Shown here piece after piece: positions 27,508-35,714 of a stretch of DNA of 43,243 nucleotides. A model generated the notes under the pieces. That model did not search any database. It saw only the letters and a list, made by a program, of their open reading frames with translations, and was not told the origin of the DNA. The translations under genes and the position numbers were made by a program. Origin of the DNA: an uncultured bacterium (GTDB lineage Bacteria; Bacteroidota; Bacteroidia; CAILMK01); the NCBI GenBank assembly GCA_903829945.1, contig CAIKRV010000064.1, positions 1 through 43,243 of the forward strand. Direction: 5' to 3'. Positions within the stretch are counted from its first letter, which is position 1. The number at the start of each line of letters is the position of its first letter.

Positions 27508-30500
27508 ATGATAAAATTAAAACATATGCTTAGAAATACTTTAATCAAGAGTAATCTAATGTATATGTTTTTAATGTGCCTGAGCATATATTCATCCGCT
27601 CAGGATAATATTTATTACAAACGTTTGGGCACTGAACAAGGTTTATCTCAAACCAGTGTAATGAATATTGCACAGGACAAGTATGGATTTTTATGGTTTT
27701 CCACGCAGCAAGGTTTAAATTTATACGATGGATATACATTCAAAATATTTTTGCCGGATGATAGCAAAAATAGTTTACTCTCCTCCCATTTATTTTGTTT
27801 AGCTCCTGATGAAAATGGCGATATCTGGATTGGTACAGACAAAGGATTATCCAAATATAATCGTTTAAAAAATACATTTACTAATTATGTTCATCTGGAT
27901 AAAAATGATTCTTCTATCAGCAGTGGTAGAATTACTGCTTTGTGCCATGATTCCAAAGGCAGATTATGGATTGGCAATGAAAAAGGCATTAGTTGTTTAG
28001 ATAAAAAAAGTGGACAATTTATAAATTATAGTTACCTGGTTTTTAAAAATCGAAAAATTAACGTTAGTCAAGCTAACAATATTTTTGAAGATGCCAATGG
28101 CGATATTTATTTTTCCACACCATTCCAAGGATTTTTTAGAATGAATAAAACCGGGCATATTATTGAGCATTGGGCGTACAATCATATTACTACCGGACAA
28201 TATGCTATTATCAATACCTCTGTAGAAGATTTTTTATTAGATAAAAAAGGAAATATTTGGCTGGCCACTGTTGAAGGTCTGGAAAAAATAAATATTAAAT
28301 CCGGTAAAAAGGAAATATATATAAATAAAGTTGGTGACATCCATTCTTTAAGTTCATCAAATGTTACGCAAGTATTAGAGGATCATAATGGCACGATATG
28401 GGTTGGAACTGATGGCGGATTAAATAAATACTTAGAAAGTACCAATAATTTTCAAGTCTATAAAAAAAGTGAATTTAATACCCAATCTCTTGGAGGAAAT
28501 AATATTATTCACTTATATGAGGATCATCAAGGAAATTTATGGGTAGGCACCTATGATGGAGGTGTAACAGGATTATTTTATCAGCAAAAAGCATTTGAAA
28601 CCTATTCTCATCATGCAGATGATCCGGGCTCCCTGAGCAATAGTGCCGTCAATTCATTTTTAATGGACAAAGACAATAATCTTTGGGTAGGCACCAATAC
28701 CGGAGGCTTAAATAAATTTGATAACAAAACTAAAATTTTTAAGCACTTCATGTACGACCCCAATAATCCAAAATATTCCATGAGTGATAATGTCATCATG
28801 AATATAACGGAAGATAATAAAGGCTTTATTTGGGCCAGTACCGTGAGTGATGGTTTTAATAAAATTGATCCTATTACCAGTAAGGTAACTCAATTTTATG
28901 CTAATCCTCAGCATCCTGAAATTCCTAGTCGCGGACCTGTGTTTACCATTAAGTATGATGCTAAAAATGATTGTATTTGGTTAGGCACTTTTCAAGAAGG
29001 AATGTGCAAATTAAATCTCAGTACCTTAAAGTACGAAAAATATAGAATTGCCCCTAAAGACACTACCAATATTGCAAGCAATATAATTGTGACCAGTGCC
29101 TTGGATGAAAACGGTATTTTTTGGATGGGCACATTAAATGGGCTTGCATCATTCAATACTGAAACAAAAGCCATTAAAATTTACAAAACGGACAAGAAAA
29201 ATAAATTTTCCATCAGTAGTAATAGCATTAACGGACTAAGTTCTTACGGGAATTATATTTGGATAGGTACTGATAATGGGGTTAATATTTTCGATAAAAG
29301 AACGGAGCATTTCAGGAATTTTACCACTAAGGATGGATTGCCTGATAATTTAATTAACTCTGTTGAGGTTGATAATTTTGGTAATGCTTGGGCGGCCACC
29401 AATAAAGGTTTATCCTGTATTTTAAAACCCAAAGGCGGTTTTGCAGTAGATCAATCCAATCGGGAACAAAGGGTGATTATCAAAAATTATGATGTGATGG
29501 ACGGCATCCAAGGGAATGAATTTAATAGTAATGCTTCCTATAAAGATCGTAATGGAATTTTATATTTTGGAGGAATGAACGGTTTTACCATTATTCATCC
29601 GGAATTATTAAAAGATAGCATTGTGGTTCCACCGGTTTATCTTACGGATTTTAAATTATTTAATCATTCGGTTGGGCCAAATGACTCTTTGCACCTCTTT
29701 GAAAATACTTTTACGTTTGCTAAGGAAGTAAACTTAAAATACAATCAAAATGTATTTTCCATTTCTTTTACCGGACTGAATTTTAAAAATCACGATAAAA
29801 TTTCCTATCAATATAAATTGGATGGATTTGACGCAAAGTGGGTAAGTGTAGACGGTGAAAATAGAACGGCAACTTATACCAATTTGGACCCGGGAACTTA
29901 TACTTTTAAGGTTCGTGCCAGCTTAGACGGCATCCATTGGAGTAATAAAGAAGCGAGTGTGCTGATAAATATTAATCCTCCTTTTTGGAAAACCATTCCT
30001 TTCCGAGCAGGTACTATTTTATTTTTGGCGATCGTCATTGTAGCCATTGTACGTTTTTATATTGAAAGAAATTACAAAAAGAAAATCAGTATATTAGAAA
30101 GACAACAGGAAGTAGCAAGAATTAGAGGCAGAATAGCCCGCGATATTCATGATAATATAGGAGCGGAATTGACACGCATCTCCTTATTAACAGAAGTAGC
30201 TAAAATTGAAAATCCGGGTATTAATCCCAATTCATTTAATAAACTATCCGAAGCCTCCAGAGAAATTACCGGTCAACTCGGCGAAATAGTTTGGTCAGTC
30301 AATCCTATGCATGATAATTTAGCCAGTATGCTAAGTTATTTAAGAAACTATACGCTTCATTTTTTAGAAACGACTTCAGTGCATTATGAATTAGACATTA
30401 CCGAAGAAGCTGATGAACGAATTATTAATCCCGAATTAAGAAGAAACCTGTTTTTAATATTAAAGGAAGCTTTGAATAATGCCATTAAATATGCACAGGC

Positions 30501-30711
30501 GCAAAATATTTTAGTTTCTTTTATAATAAATGGAGACTATTATGAGATGAAAATTGTTGATGATGGCAAAGGCATGGATTTATCCAAAAAGCCAAATGGC
30601 AACGGATTAATTAATATGCAGAATAGGATGGATAATGTAGGCGGAGAATTAAATATTATTAGTGCTGAAGGAAAAGGAACATCAATTATTGCAGATGGAA
30701 AATTATACTAA
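27508..30711 (+). CDS. Two-propeller (Reg_prop / Y_Y_Y) sensor histidine kinase
   Basis: About 1067 aa from the ATG at 27508; the open frame runs back to 27448 into the previous gene, but the signal peptide fits 27508 or 27526. About fourteen Reg_prop blades follow (WIGTDKGLSKY, WVGTNTGGLNKF, WMGTLNGLASF and similar), enough for two seven-bladed propellers. Then come a Y_Y_Y domain (YKLDGFDAKWVS, YTNLDPGTYTFKVRA), one membrane helix, and a cytoplasmic kinase. The dimerisation motif is HisKA_3-type (RDIHDNIGAELTRI) with phospho-acceptor His881, and the ATPase shows EALNNAIKYA, DDGKGMD and GNGLINM. Unlike many Bacteroidota hybrid sensors it has no receiver or AraC domain. The separate regulator gene follows one base later. 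Confidence 0.9.
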   Translation: MIKLKHMLRNTLIKSNLMYMFLMCLSIYSSAQDNIYYKRLGTEQGLSQTSVMNIAQDKYGFLWFSTQQGLNLYDGYTFKIFLPDDSKNSLLSSHLFCLAPDENGDIWIGTDKGLSKYNRLKNTFTNYVHLDKNDSSISSGRITALCHDSKGRLWIGNEKGISCLDKKSGQFINYSYLVFKNRKINVSQANNIFEDANGDIYFSTPFQGFFRMNKTGHIIEHWAYNHITTGQYAIINTSVEDFLLDKKGNIWLATVEGLEKINIKSGKKEIYINKVGDIHSLSSSNVTQVLEDHNGTIWVGTDGGLNKYLESTNNFQVYKKSEFNTQSLGGNNIIHLYEDHQGNLWVGTYDGGVTGLFYQQKAFETYSHHADDPGSLSNSAVNSFLMDKDNNLWVGTNTGGLNKFDNKTKIFKHFMYDPNNPKYSMSDNVIMNITEDNKGFIWASTVSDGFNKIDPITSKVTQFYANPQHPEIPSRGPVFTIKYDAKNDCIWLGTFQEGMCKLNLSTLKYEKYRIAPKDTTNIASNIIVTSALDENGIFWMGTLNGLASFNTETKAIKIYKTDKKNKFSISSNSINGLSSYGNYIWIGTDNGVNIFDKRTEHFRNFTTKDGLPDNLINSVEVDNFGNAWAATNKGLSCILKPKGGFAVDQSNREQRVIIKNYDVMDGIQGNEFNSNASYKDRNGILYFGGMNGFTIIHPELLKDSIVVPPVYLTDFKLFNHSVGPNDSLHLFENTFTFAKEVNLKYNQNVFSISFTGLNFKNHDKISYQYKLDGFDAKWVSVDGENRTATYTNLDPGTYTFKVRASLDGIHWSNKEASVLININPPFWKTIPFRAGTILFLAIVIVAIVRFYIERNYKKKISILERQQEVARIRGRIARDIHDNIGAELTRISLLTEVAKIENPGINPNSFNKLSEASREITGQLGEIVWSVNPMHDNLASMLSYLRNYTLHFLETTSVHYELDITEEADERIINPELRRNLFLILKEALNNAIKYAQAQNILVSFIINGDYYEMKIVDDGKGMDLSKKPNGNGLINMQNRMDNVGGELNIISAEGKGTSIIADGKLY

Positions 30712-30712
30712 A

Positions 30713-31345
30713 ATGATAAGGGTAGCTATTGTTGAGGATCATAAAGACATTAGAGAAAGCCTGAAAAATCTGATTAATGCCGCACCGGATATGCATTGTA
30801 TTGGGGCATACAGCAACGCTGAAGACTTTATAGAAGTATTTGACAGTGTAGAAGCTGATGTGGTATTGATGGATATAAATTTACCGCGTTTAAACGGTAT
30901 TTCCTGTGTGGAAACCTTGAAGCCTAAAAAGCCAAAGGTTCAATATTTGATGTGTACTGTTTTTGAAGATAATGATAAAGTGTTTGATTCCTTATGTGCC
31001 GGAGCAACCGGATATGTTCTTAAAAATACGCCTTCCGATCAATTATTTGAATCTATCAGGGATATTTTTAATGGAGGCTCGCCGATGTCCGGAATCATTG
31101 CTCGGAAAGTAGCTGCTTCCTTTCATAAGAACACGCCAAATCCGGATACAGAAATACTCTCAAAAAGAGAAACTGAAATACTTTCCCTCCTCTCCAAAGG
31201 GTATCGCTACAAAGAAATTGCTGATTTGCTATTTCTAAGCACGGAAACCATCAGAACCCATGTCCGCAATATATATGAAAAGCTTCATGTTCGGTCAAGA
31301 ACCGAAGCACTAAATAAAGTTTTCCCGCGCAATAGTCAAAACTAA
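30713..31345 (+). CDS. NarL/FixJ-family response regulator
   Basis: 210 aa from the ATG at 30713, one base after the kinase stop; the in-frame start at 30662 would place extra sequence inside the kinase gene and is rejected. The receiver domain has the acidic pair in IVEDHKD, phospho-acceptor Asp54 (VVLMDINLP) and the conserved Lys in YVLKNTPS. The C-terminal LuxR helix-turn-helix (about 145-205) reads KRETEILSLLSKGYRYKEIA and STETIRTHVRNIYEKL. It is the obvious partner of the HisKA_3 kinase and probably binds DNA as a dimer when phosphorylated. Targets are unknown. Confidence 0.93.
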   Translation: MIRVAIVEDHKDIRESLKNLINAAPDMHCIGAYSNAEDFIEVFDSVEADVVLMDINLPRLNGISCVETLKPKKPKVQYLMCTVFEDNDKVFDSLCAGATGYVLKNTPSDQLFESIRDIFNGGSPMSGIIARKVAASFHKNTPNPDTEILSKRETEILSLLSKGYRYKEIADLLFLSTETIRTHVRNIYEKLHVRSRTEALNKVFPRNSQN

Positions 31346-31378
31346 ACTCCCCCACTTTTTACTACTTTTTTGTGAGTT

Positions 31379-31406
31379 TAAGCCCGCCGTACCGGGCTTA
31401 GCTTTG
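31379..31406 (+). promoter_or_regulatory. Inverted repeat merged with a -7 promoter box (TAGCTTTG)
   Basis: TAAGCCCG (31379-31386) and CGGGCTTA (31393-31400) form a perfect 8-bp inverted repeat with a 6-nt spacer. The final TA also begins an exact TAnnTTTG box, TAGCTTTG (31399-31406), 26 nt before the ATG at 31432. It could be the terminator of the kinase/regulator operon, though the T tract is poor, or an operator over the promoter of the following small genes. Confidence 0.5.
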
Positions 31407-31431
31407 TTATATTATTTAAGAAGTAAACACA

Positions 31432-31665
31432 ATGGGTATCATAACCGAGTTATTCAAAAGAAAGGCTGAAAAAACCATCCAATTTCGAGGTCAAGGTTAT
31501 TCTGAGGAAGGCGCCTTACACCATGCAGAACAAAGGTTCCATGCTTGGCTTCGTGAAAAGGAAGAAGAAAATAAACCCATCCAATCACTTTCTCAAAATA
31601 TACAATATGAACGCAAAAATGAATTGCTTTATATCTGTAAAATAAATTGCATTTATAAAAACTAA
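31432..31665 (+). CDS. Small hypothetical protein, 77 aa
   Basis: Not recognised. A basic start (MGIITELFKRKAEKTIQF) leads to an amphipathic helical stretch (SEEGALHHAEQRFHAWLREKEEE) and a less ordered tail ending CKINCIYKN. There is no signal peptide or membrane helix, so it is predicted to be cytoplasmic. It is the first gene after the two-component operon, has a -7 box 26 nt before its start, and is followed by the next small gene after 4 bp. The promoter and tight spacing favour a real gene. Confidence 0.55.
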   Translation: MGIITELFKRKAEKTIQFRGQGYSEEGALHHAEQRFHAWLREKEEENKPIQSLSQNIQYERKNELLYICKINCIYKN

Positions 31666-31669
31666 TTAT

Positions 31670-31858
31670 ATGAAAACCACACTACTCATACTACTCCTTT
31701 TTTCAATAAGTACGTCCACCGGCTTATATGCTCAACGCAAAAAAGAAACCGCAACTCAAAACAAAGGCACTGCAAAAAAATCCTCTCATACTAAAAAAAA
31801 TATAGTGTGGTATAATAATGCCCCTCCTATTGCAAAAAACGATAATTTAAAATACTAA
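31670..31858 (+). CDS. Small exported basic peptide, 62 aa
   Basis: Not recognised. A good signal peptide (TLLILLLFSISTSTGLYA, cleavage near A-Q) precedes a mature region of about 40 residues rich in Lys, Thr and Ser (KKETATQNKGTAKKSS) that ends NAPPIAKNDNLKY. It lacks cysteines, so no lipoprotein anchor or disulfides. It is 4 bp after the previous small gene and 28 bp before the next. Short ORFs in AT-rich sequence can be spurious, but a clean signal peptide at the start codon argues for expression and export. Confidence 0.55.
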   Translation: MKTTLLILLLFSISTSTGLYAQRKKETATQNKGTAKKSSHTKKNIVWYNNAPPIAKNDNLKY

Positions 31859-31886
31859 TTATTTAATCCTAATAAACACTAATTCA

Positions 31887-32177
31887 ATGTTATCTAATCA
31901 AATTGCCGTAGAACTTTCCAATAACTTTATTGCTGATTTAAAAAAATATGGCAAAGTTATTAAAGAGGCTTATCTCTTTAATTTTATTAATAATCCTGAC
32001 AATATAAATTTGGTGGTATGGGCGGATGAATTTAGCCCGGAACAAAGAACTTGGATTGAAGGAAGGCATTTAATCATGGATAAAACGTACCTGGTGATCC
32101 ATGCCTATAATTCAAGAGAAATGGAGCGTAACCAATTATCAGATATGGTGAGGCTGCATGGTTATAAAATTATTTAA
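31887..32177 (+). CDS. Small protein resembling a degenerate minimal nucleotidyltransferase
   Basis: A 96-aa cytoplasmic protein. Its size, order of secondary structure and end (MVRLHGYKII) resemble Bacteroidota minimal nucleotidyltransferases of the pol-beta fold. Where these have LFGS-x-A-R-G, this protein reads LFNFINN (30-36). Where they have the metal-binding D-x-D, it reads N39-I-N41 (NINLVV). If the relationship is right the catalytic residues are lost. The similarity is my own reading, not a search result. Its last eight bases overlap the 3' end of convergent mtaB. Confidence 0.5.
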   Translation: MLSNQIAVELSNNFIADLKKYGKVIKEAYLFNFINNPDNINLVVWADEFSPEQRTWIEGRHLIMDKTYLVIHAYNSREMERNQLSDMVRLHGYKII

Positions 32178-33513
32178 GCATGACGATGCCGTCATCATCA
32201 ATATAATCTAATTTTACTTGATAAATACTATTTAAAGCAGAAGCATTAAATTCACTTTTTACCTTTACATAGTTTTCTGTAAATCCATGCATAAATCCAT
32301 CATGATTTTCCGATTCCCACAAAACCTCATGCGTGGAATTTAATTGTGATTCATAAAATGCCCTGCGCTTTTTATGTGAAAGATTACTTAGCATGGTATT
32401 GCGCTCACTTCGGATGGCATTAGGCACCCTACCCTTTATTCTTAACGCCGTAGTATCCGGTCTTTCGGAATAGGTAAAAACATGAAGGTAGGAAATATCC
32501 AACCCATGAAGAAAATCATACGTCTCTCTAAAGTCCTCCTCCGTCTCGGAAGGAAATCCGACGATAACATCAACACCTATACAAGCATGTGGCATTAAGG
32601 ATTTAATTTTAGCCACACGTTCAGCATATAATTCGCGTTCATAACGCCTGCGCATCAAGGATAATATTTTATTGCTTCCTGATTGCAAGGGCACATGAAA
32701 ATGCGGCACAAATTTGTTAGATTTAGCTACATAATCAATAATCTCATTGTTTAATAAATTCGGTTCAATAGAGGAAATTCTAAAGCGTTCTATCCCACTC
32801 ATTTGATCTAAGGCCTTCACTACATCAAAAAAAGTTTCTCCCAAATCATTTTCAAAATCGCCGATATTTACACCGGTAAGTACTATTTCCTTCACCCCGC
32901 TTGCTGCAATTTCATTAGCAGATGTTACCACTTCTTGAACGGTGGTACTTCTGCTCCGTCCTCTGGCCAAAGGAATGGTACAAAAGCTACAGAAATAATT
33001 ACATCCATCCTGAATTTTTAAAAATGAGCGTGTACGATCTCCCACGGAATAGGCCGCATTAAAAGTTAGCGCTTCCTTGATATGTGAATTAAAAATAGCA
33101 GGTTCGCATCCATTATGAAGCTCCTTAACATGCTCCAAAATATTAAATTTTTCAGAGGCGCCCAAGACTAAATTAACGCCGGGAATTTTTACTATTTCTT
33201 CAGGTTTTAATTGTGCATAGCAGCCCACAACAATTATATTGGCCAATGGATTTTTTTTCAATCCTTCCTTCACGATACGCTTAGTTTTGCGATCCGCATG
33301 GTCAGTGACCGAACAAGTATTTATAACATAAACATCCGCACCTTCTTCAAAGTCTTTTACCAAATATCCGGCATCATTAAATTTACGGGCAATGGTGGAA
33401 GTTTCCGAGAAATTCAGTTTACAGCCTAGGGTATAAAATGCAACACTTTTAGCAGTTGCAGCGTGGTGATCCCCAATAATAGTATTGCTATGTAATTGAT
33501 CTAAAATTTCCAT
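32170..33513 (-). CDS. mtaB: tRNA t6A37 methylthiotransferase (MtaB)
   Basis: A 447-aa radical-SAM enzyme that adds a methylthio group to t6A at tRNA position 37, giving ms2t6A. The N-terminal UPF0004 domain carries its cluster cysteines at 31 (TLGCKLN), 67 (NTCSVT) and 98 (GCYAQ). The radical-SAM CxxxCxxC is C171, C175 and C178 (GCNYFCSFC), and a TRAM-like RNA-binding region closes the protein. TLGCKLN rather than TYGCQMN points to MtaB rather than MiaB. Its ATG shares one base with the stop of the exonuclease gene upstream (TAATG), indicating translational coupling. Confidence 0.93.
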   Translation of the reverse strand: MEILDQLHSNTIIGDHHAATAKSVAFYTLGCKLNFSETSTIARKFNDAGYLVKDFEEGADVYVINTCSVTDHADRKTKRIVKEGLKKNPLANIIVVGCYAQLKPEEIVKIPGVNLVLGASEKFNILEHVKELHNGCEPAIFNSHIKEALTFNAAYSVGDRTRSFLKIQDGCNYFCSFCTIPLARGRSRSTTVQEVVTSANEIAASGVKEIVLTGVNIGDFENDLGETFFDVVKALDQMSGIERFRISSIEPNLLNNEIIDYVAKSNKFVPHFHVPLQSGSNKILSLMRRRYERELYAERVAKIKSLMPHACIGVDVIVGFPSETEEDFRETYDFLHGLDISYLHVFTYSERPDTTALRIKGRVPNAIRSERNTMLSNLSHKKRRAFYESQLNSTHEVLWESENHDGFMHGFTENYVKVKSEFNASALNSIYQVKLDYIDDDGIVMLK

Positions 33514-34286
33514 TATTTCTTTTTCATTCGCAAACGGATTTCCGTTAATTTATTTTTGGTATATGTCGGAAAATCTCCATTCATCATCCAGCCGTAAAAG
33601 CCGGGATCTTTTGTTAATACCGTTTCTATACTTTCACCTTTATATTTACCAAAGTTAAAAATTTCTATGCCTTTGTCATCCAGAATAATTCTTCCGACCA
33701 CATCAACATGTTTCCCTGAGGGATCTCCGATGACATTATAAATGCTTTCCACATCTTTACCTAAATTTTCATATCGCTCCAATTGTGCTAAAAACACTTC
33801 ATAAGTAGCCTGCATATCAGCATCGGCACTATGATTATTTTCCAAATCCTTTCCGCAATAAAAACGATAGGCAGCCGCCAAGTTTCTTTGTTCCATTTTA
33901 TGAAAAATATGTTGCACGTCCACCAATTTTCTTTTACTCAAATCAAATTCTATTTCCACGCGCAAAAATTCTTCCATCAGCATAGGCAAATCCAACTTAT
34001 GCAAATTGTACCCGCTTAAATCTGAGCCCAGCATAAAGGAATGGATATCGTGGGCAACTTCTTTAAAACTGGGACTGGACGCCACATCCTCATTGCTAAT
34101 ATGTATCAAATCAACTATTTTCTCAGGAATTGGTATTCCGGGATTAATACGCCAATTTCTTCGTTCTTCCCTCCCATCGGGATGCAATTTCATTAAACTT
34201 ATTTCAACGATTCTATCCTTGGTTACGCTCAGCCCGGTGGCTTCTATATCCAGGAAAATGAGTGGCTTTTTTAATTGTAACAGCAT
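33513..34286 (-). CDS. DEDDh 3'-5' exonuclease with ExoX-like C-terminal module
   Basis: A 257-aa protein. The N-terminal exonuclease domain has the DEDDh motifs: D13-I-E15 (FLDIEATG), an aspartate in GYNLHKLDLPML, and HSADAD with the catalytic His and Asp. The C-terminal 55 or so residues (NFGKYKGESIETV, DPGFYGWMMNGDF, then a basic end) match the small module found in exodeoxyribonuclease X-like proteins. It probably trims DNA 3' ends, in repair or proofreading, but RNA substrates are not excluded. It is coupled to mtaB by a one-base overlap and follows mpl by 24 bp. Confidence 0.86.
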   Translation of the reverse strand: MLLQLKKPLIFLDIEATGLSVTKDRIVEISLMKLHPDGREERRNWRINPGIPIPEKIVDLIHISNEDVASSPSFKEVAHDIHSFMLGSDLSGYNLHKLDLPMLMEEFLRVEIEFDLSKRKLVDVQHIFHKMEQRNLAAAYRFYCGKDLENNHSADADMQATYEVFLAQLERYENLGKDVESIYNVIGDPSGKHVDVVGRIILDDKGIEIFNFGKYKGESIETVLTKDPGFYGWMMNGDFPTYTKNKLTEIRLRMKKK

Positions 34287-34310
34287 GAGTTGTTTTTTAT
34301 ATTTTGGGTC

Positions 34311-35651
34311 TTAATTTAATTCAAAATTCATTCCATCAAAATTTCCGGAGCTCATTAATAATAAACTGGTGGGCTCCGTATAATTTTTGTGTAATAAAGA
34401 TTTTATCCTATCTGCATCCTCCGTAAATACTAAATTTTGCTTTTTAAAGGCATCTTGTATTTCTGCCGCACTAATAGGATTGGAGTGTTTTGATTTTTGT
34501 GTTTCCGGATTAATGTAAACAATTGCTTCATCAGCCTTATCCATTGTTCCTGCATATTGTTTTATAAACTCAGGATTTAAAGAGCTAAACGTATGCAATT
34601 CCAAAGCGGCAATTAATTTTTTATTTCCATATTGCTCTTTTACTGCCGCAACTGTTGCTTCAACTTTAGAAGGTGCATGTGCAAAATCCCTGAACGCTAC
34701 AAGGTTTTTATCTTCATATATTTTCTGCAATCGCTTGCCGGCACCTTTAAAATCTTGGACCAAATCCCAAAAGGTTCTTTCGTGAATTTCCAACTGTTCA
34801 CAAATTTTTTGAGCACCTGCCAAATTTTGTAAATTATGTTCTCCGAATACTGAAATTCTAACTTCTCTCCCTTCTGTTCGCACGATGGTTCTTCCGCCTT
34901 CTACTCTGTGCATAGGCATAGGCGCATCCAATAATCTAAGATGCTTGGCATAATTCTTTACTAAACGTACTACTTCCTTATCGCGGGGATTATAAATAAA
35001 CGTAGCGCCCTTTTCTAAGGATTGTAGAAATAAAACGAATTGTTGAAAATAGTTTTCATAAGTTGGAAAAACATTAATATGATCCCATGCTATCCCACTC
35101 AAATAACTGATTTGGGGTTGGTACCATAAAAATTTTGGTCTTCTATCTATTGGTGAGGTTAAATATTCATCGCCTTCTATGATGCATGATGCGGCATCCT
35201 GACTTAATTTTACACTATCTTCAAATCCCTCAATAGAGGAACCTACCGCATAATCAAATTTTTTACCGGCATGTTTTAATACATGCATTACCATGGAGGT
35301 AGTAGTAGTTTTGCCATGACTACCGGCAATGACTACCCTCAATTTATCCTTACTTTCTTCATAAATAAATTCAGGAAAACTCACTATCTTCAATCCAAGC
35401 TCCTTAGCGCGCAATAATTCAGGATTATCCTCACGGGCATGCATGCCGAGGATAATCGTATTTATATCCGAAGTTATTTTTTCAGGAAACCATCCGGTAT
35501 TTGCCGGTAATAAATTTAATGCCGCCAATCTGGATTTTGCAGGTTCATAAATCTCATCATCCGAACCACTAAGCTCGTAGCCTCTCTTTTTCAAAGCAAT
35601 AGCAAGATTATGCATGATGCTGCCACCTATGGCTATTAAATGAATTTTCAT
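34311..35651 (-). CDS. mpl: Mpl-type Mur ligase (UDP-MurNAc:L-Ala-D-Glu-meso-A2pm ligase)
   Basis: A 446-aa ATP-dependent ligase that joins recycled murein tripeptide to UDP-MurNAc, by-passing MurC, MurD and MurE. The start MKIHLIAIGG matches the Mpl Rossmann segment, so the ATG at 35651 is well placed. The P-loop is GSHGKTTTT (110-118), and EGDEY, HNLQNLAGA and FAHAPSKVEATV follow as in Mpl. MurC is the main alternative, but the HAPSK region and the Mpl-like start favour Mpl. A -7 box just upstream (35656-35663) would make the message leaderless or nearly so. Confidence 0.88.
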   Translation of the reverse strand: MKIHLIAIGGSIMHNLAIALKKRGYELSGSDDEIYEPAKSRLAALNLLPANTGWFPEKITSDINTIILGMHAREDNPELLRAKELGLKIVSFPEFIYEESKDKLRVVIAGSHGKTTTTSMVMHVLKHAGKKFDYAVGSSIEGFEDSVKLSQDAASCIIEGDEYLTSPIDRRPKFLWYQPQISYLSGIAWDHINVFPTYENYFQQFVLFLQSLEKGATFIYNPRDKEVVRLVKNYAKHLRLLDAPMPMHRVEGGRTIVRTEGREVRISVFGEHNLQNLAGAQKICEQLEIHERTFWDLVQDFKGAGKRLQKIYEDKNLVAFRDFAHAPSKVEATVAAVKEQYGNKKLIAALELHTFSSLNPEFIKQYAGTMDKADEAIVYINPETQKSKHSNPISAAEIQDAFKKQNLVFTEDADRIKSLLHKNYTEPTSLLLMSSGNFDGMNFELN

Positions 35652-35655
35652 ATTA

Positions 35656-35663
35656 CAAAGCTA
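35656..35663 (-). promoter_or_regulatory. -7 box (TAGCTTTG) abutting the mpl start codon
   Basis: An exact TAnnTTTG match on the minus strand, with its last base 5 nt before the ATG of mpl. If used, transcription would begin at or next to the start codon. A chance match cannot be ruled out. Confidence 0.35.
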
Positions 35664-35714
35664 CAAAAAGAGATTTGGAGTTTAAATTATTGGTTTTGTG
35701 TATTTTAAAAATAT

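Noticed and set aside
31432-32177. Three small genes as a toxin-antitoxin or anti-phage module
   Set aside because: No recognisable toxin, antitoxin, nuclease or HEPN domain, and the nucleotidyltransferase-like protein appears catalytically dead. Adjacency alone is not enough.
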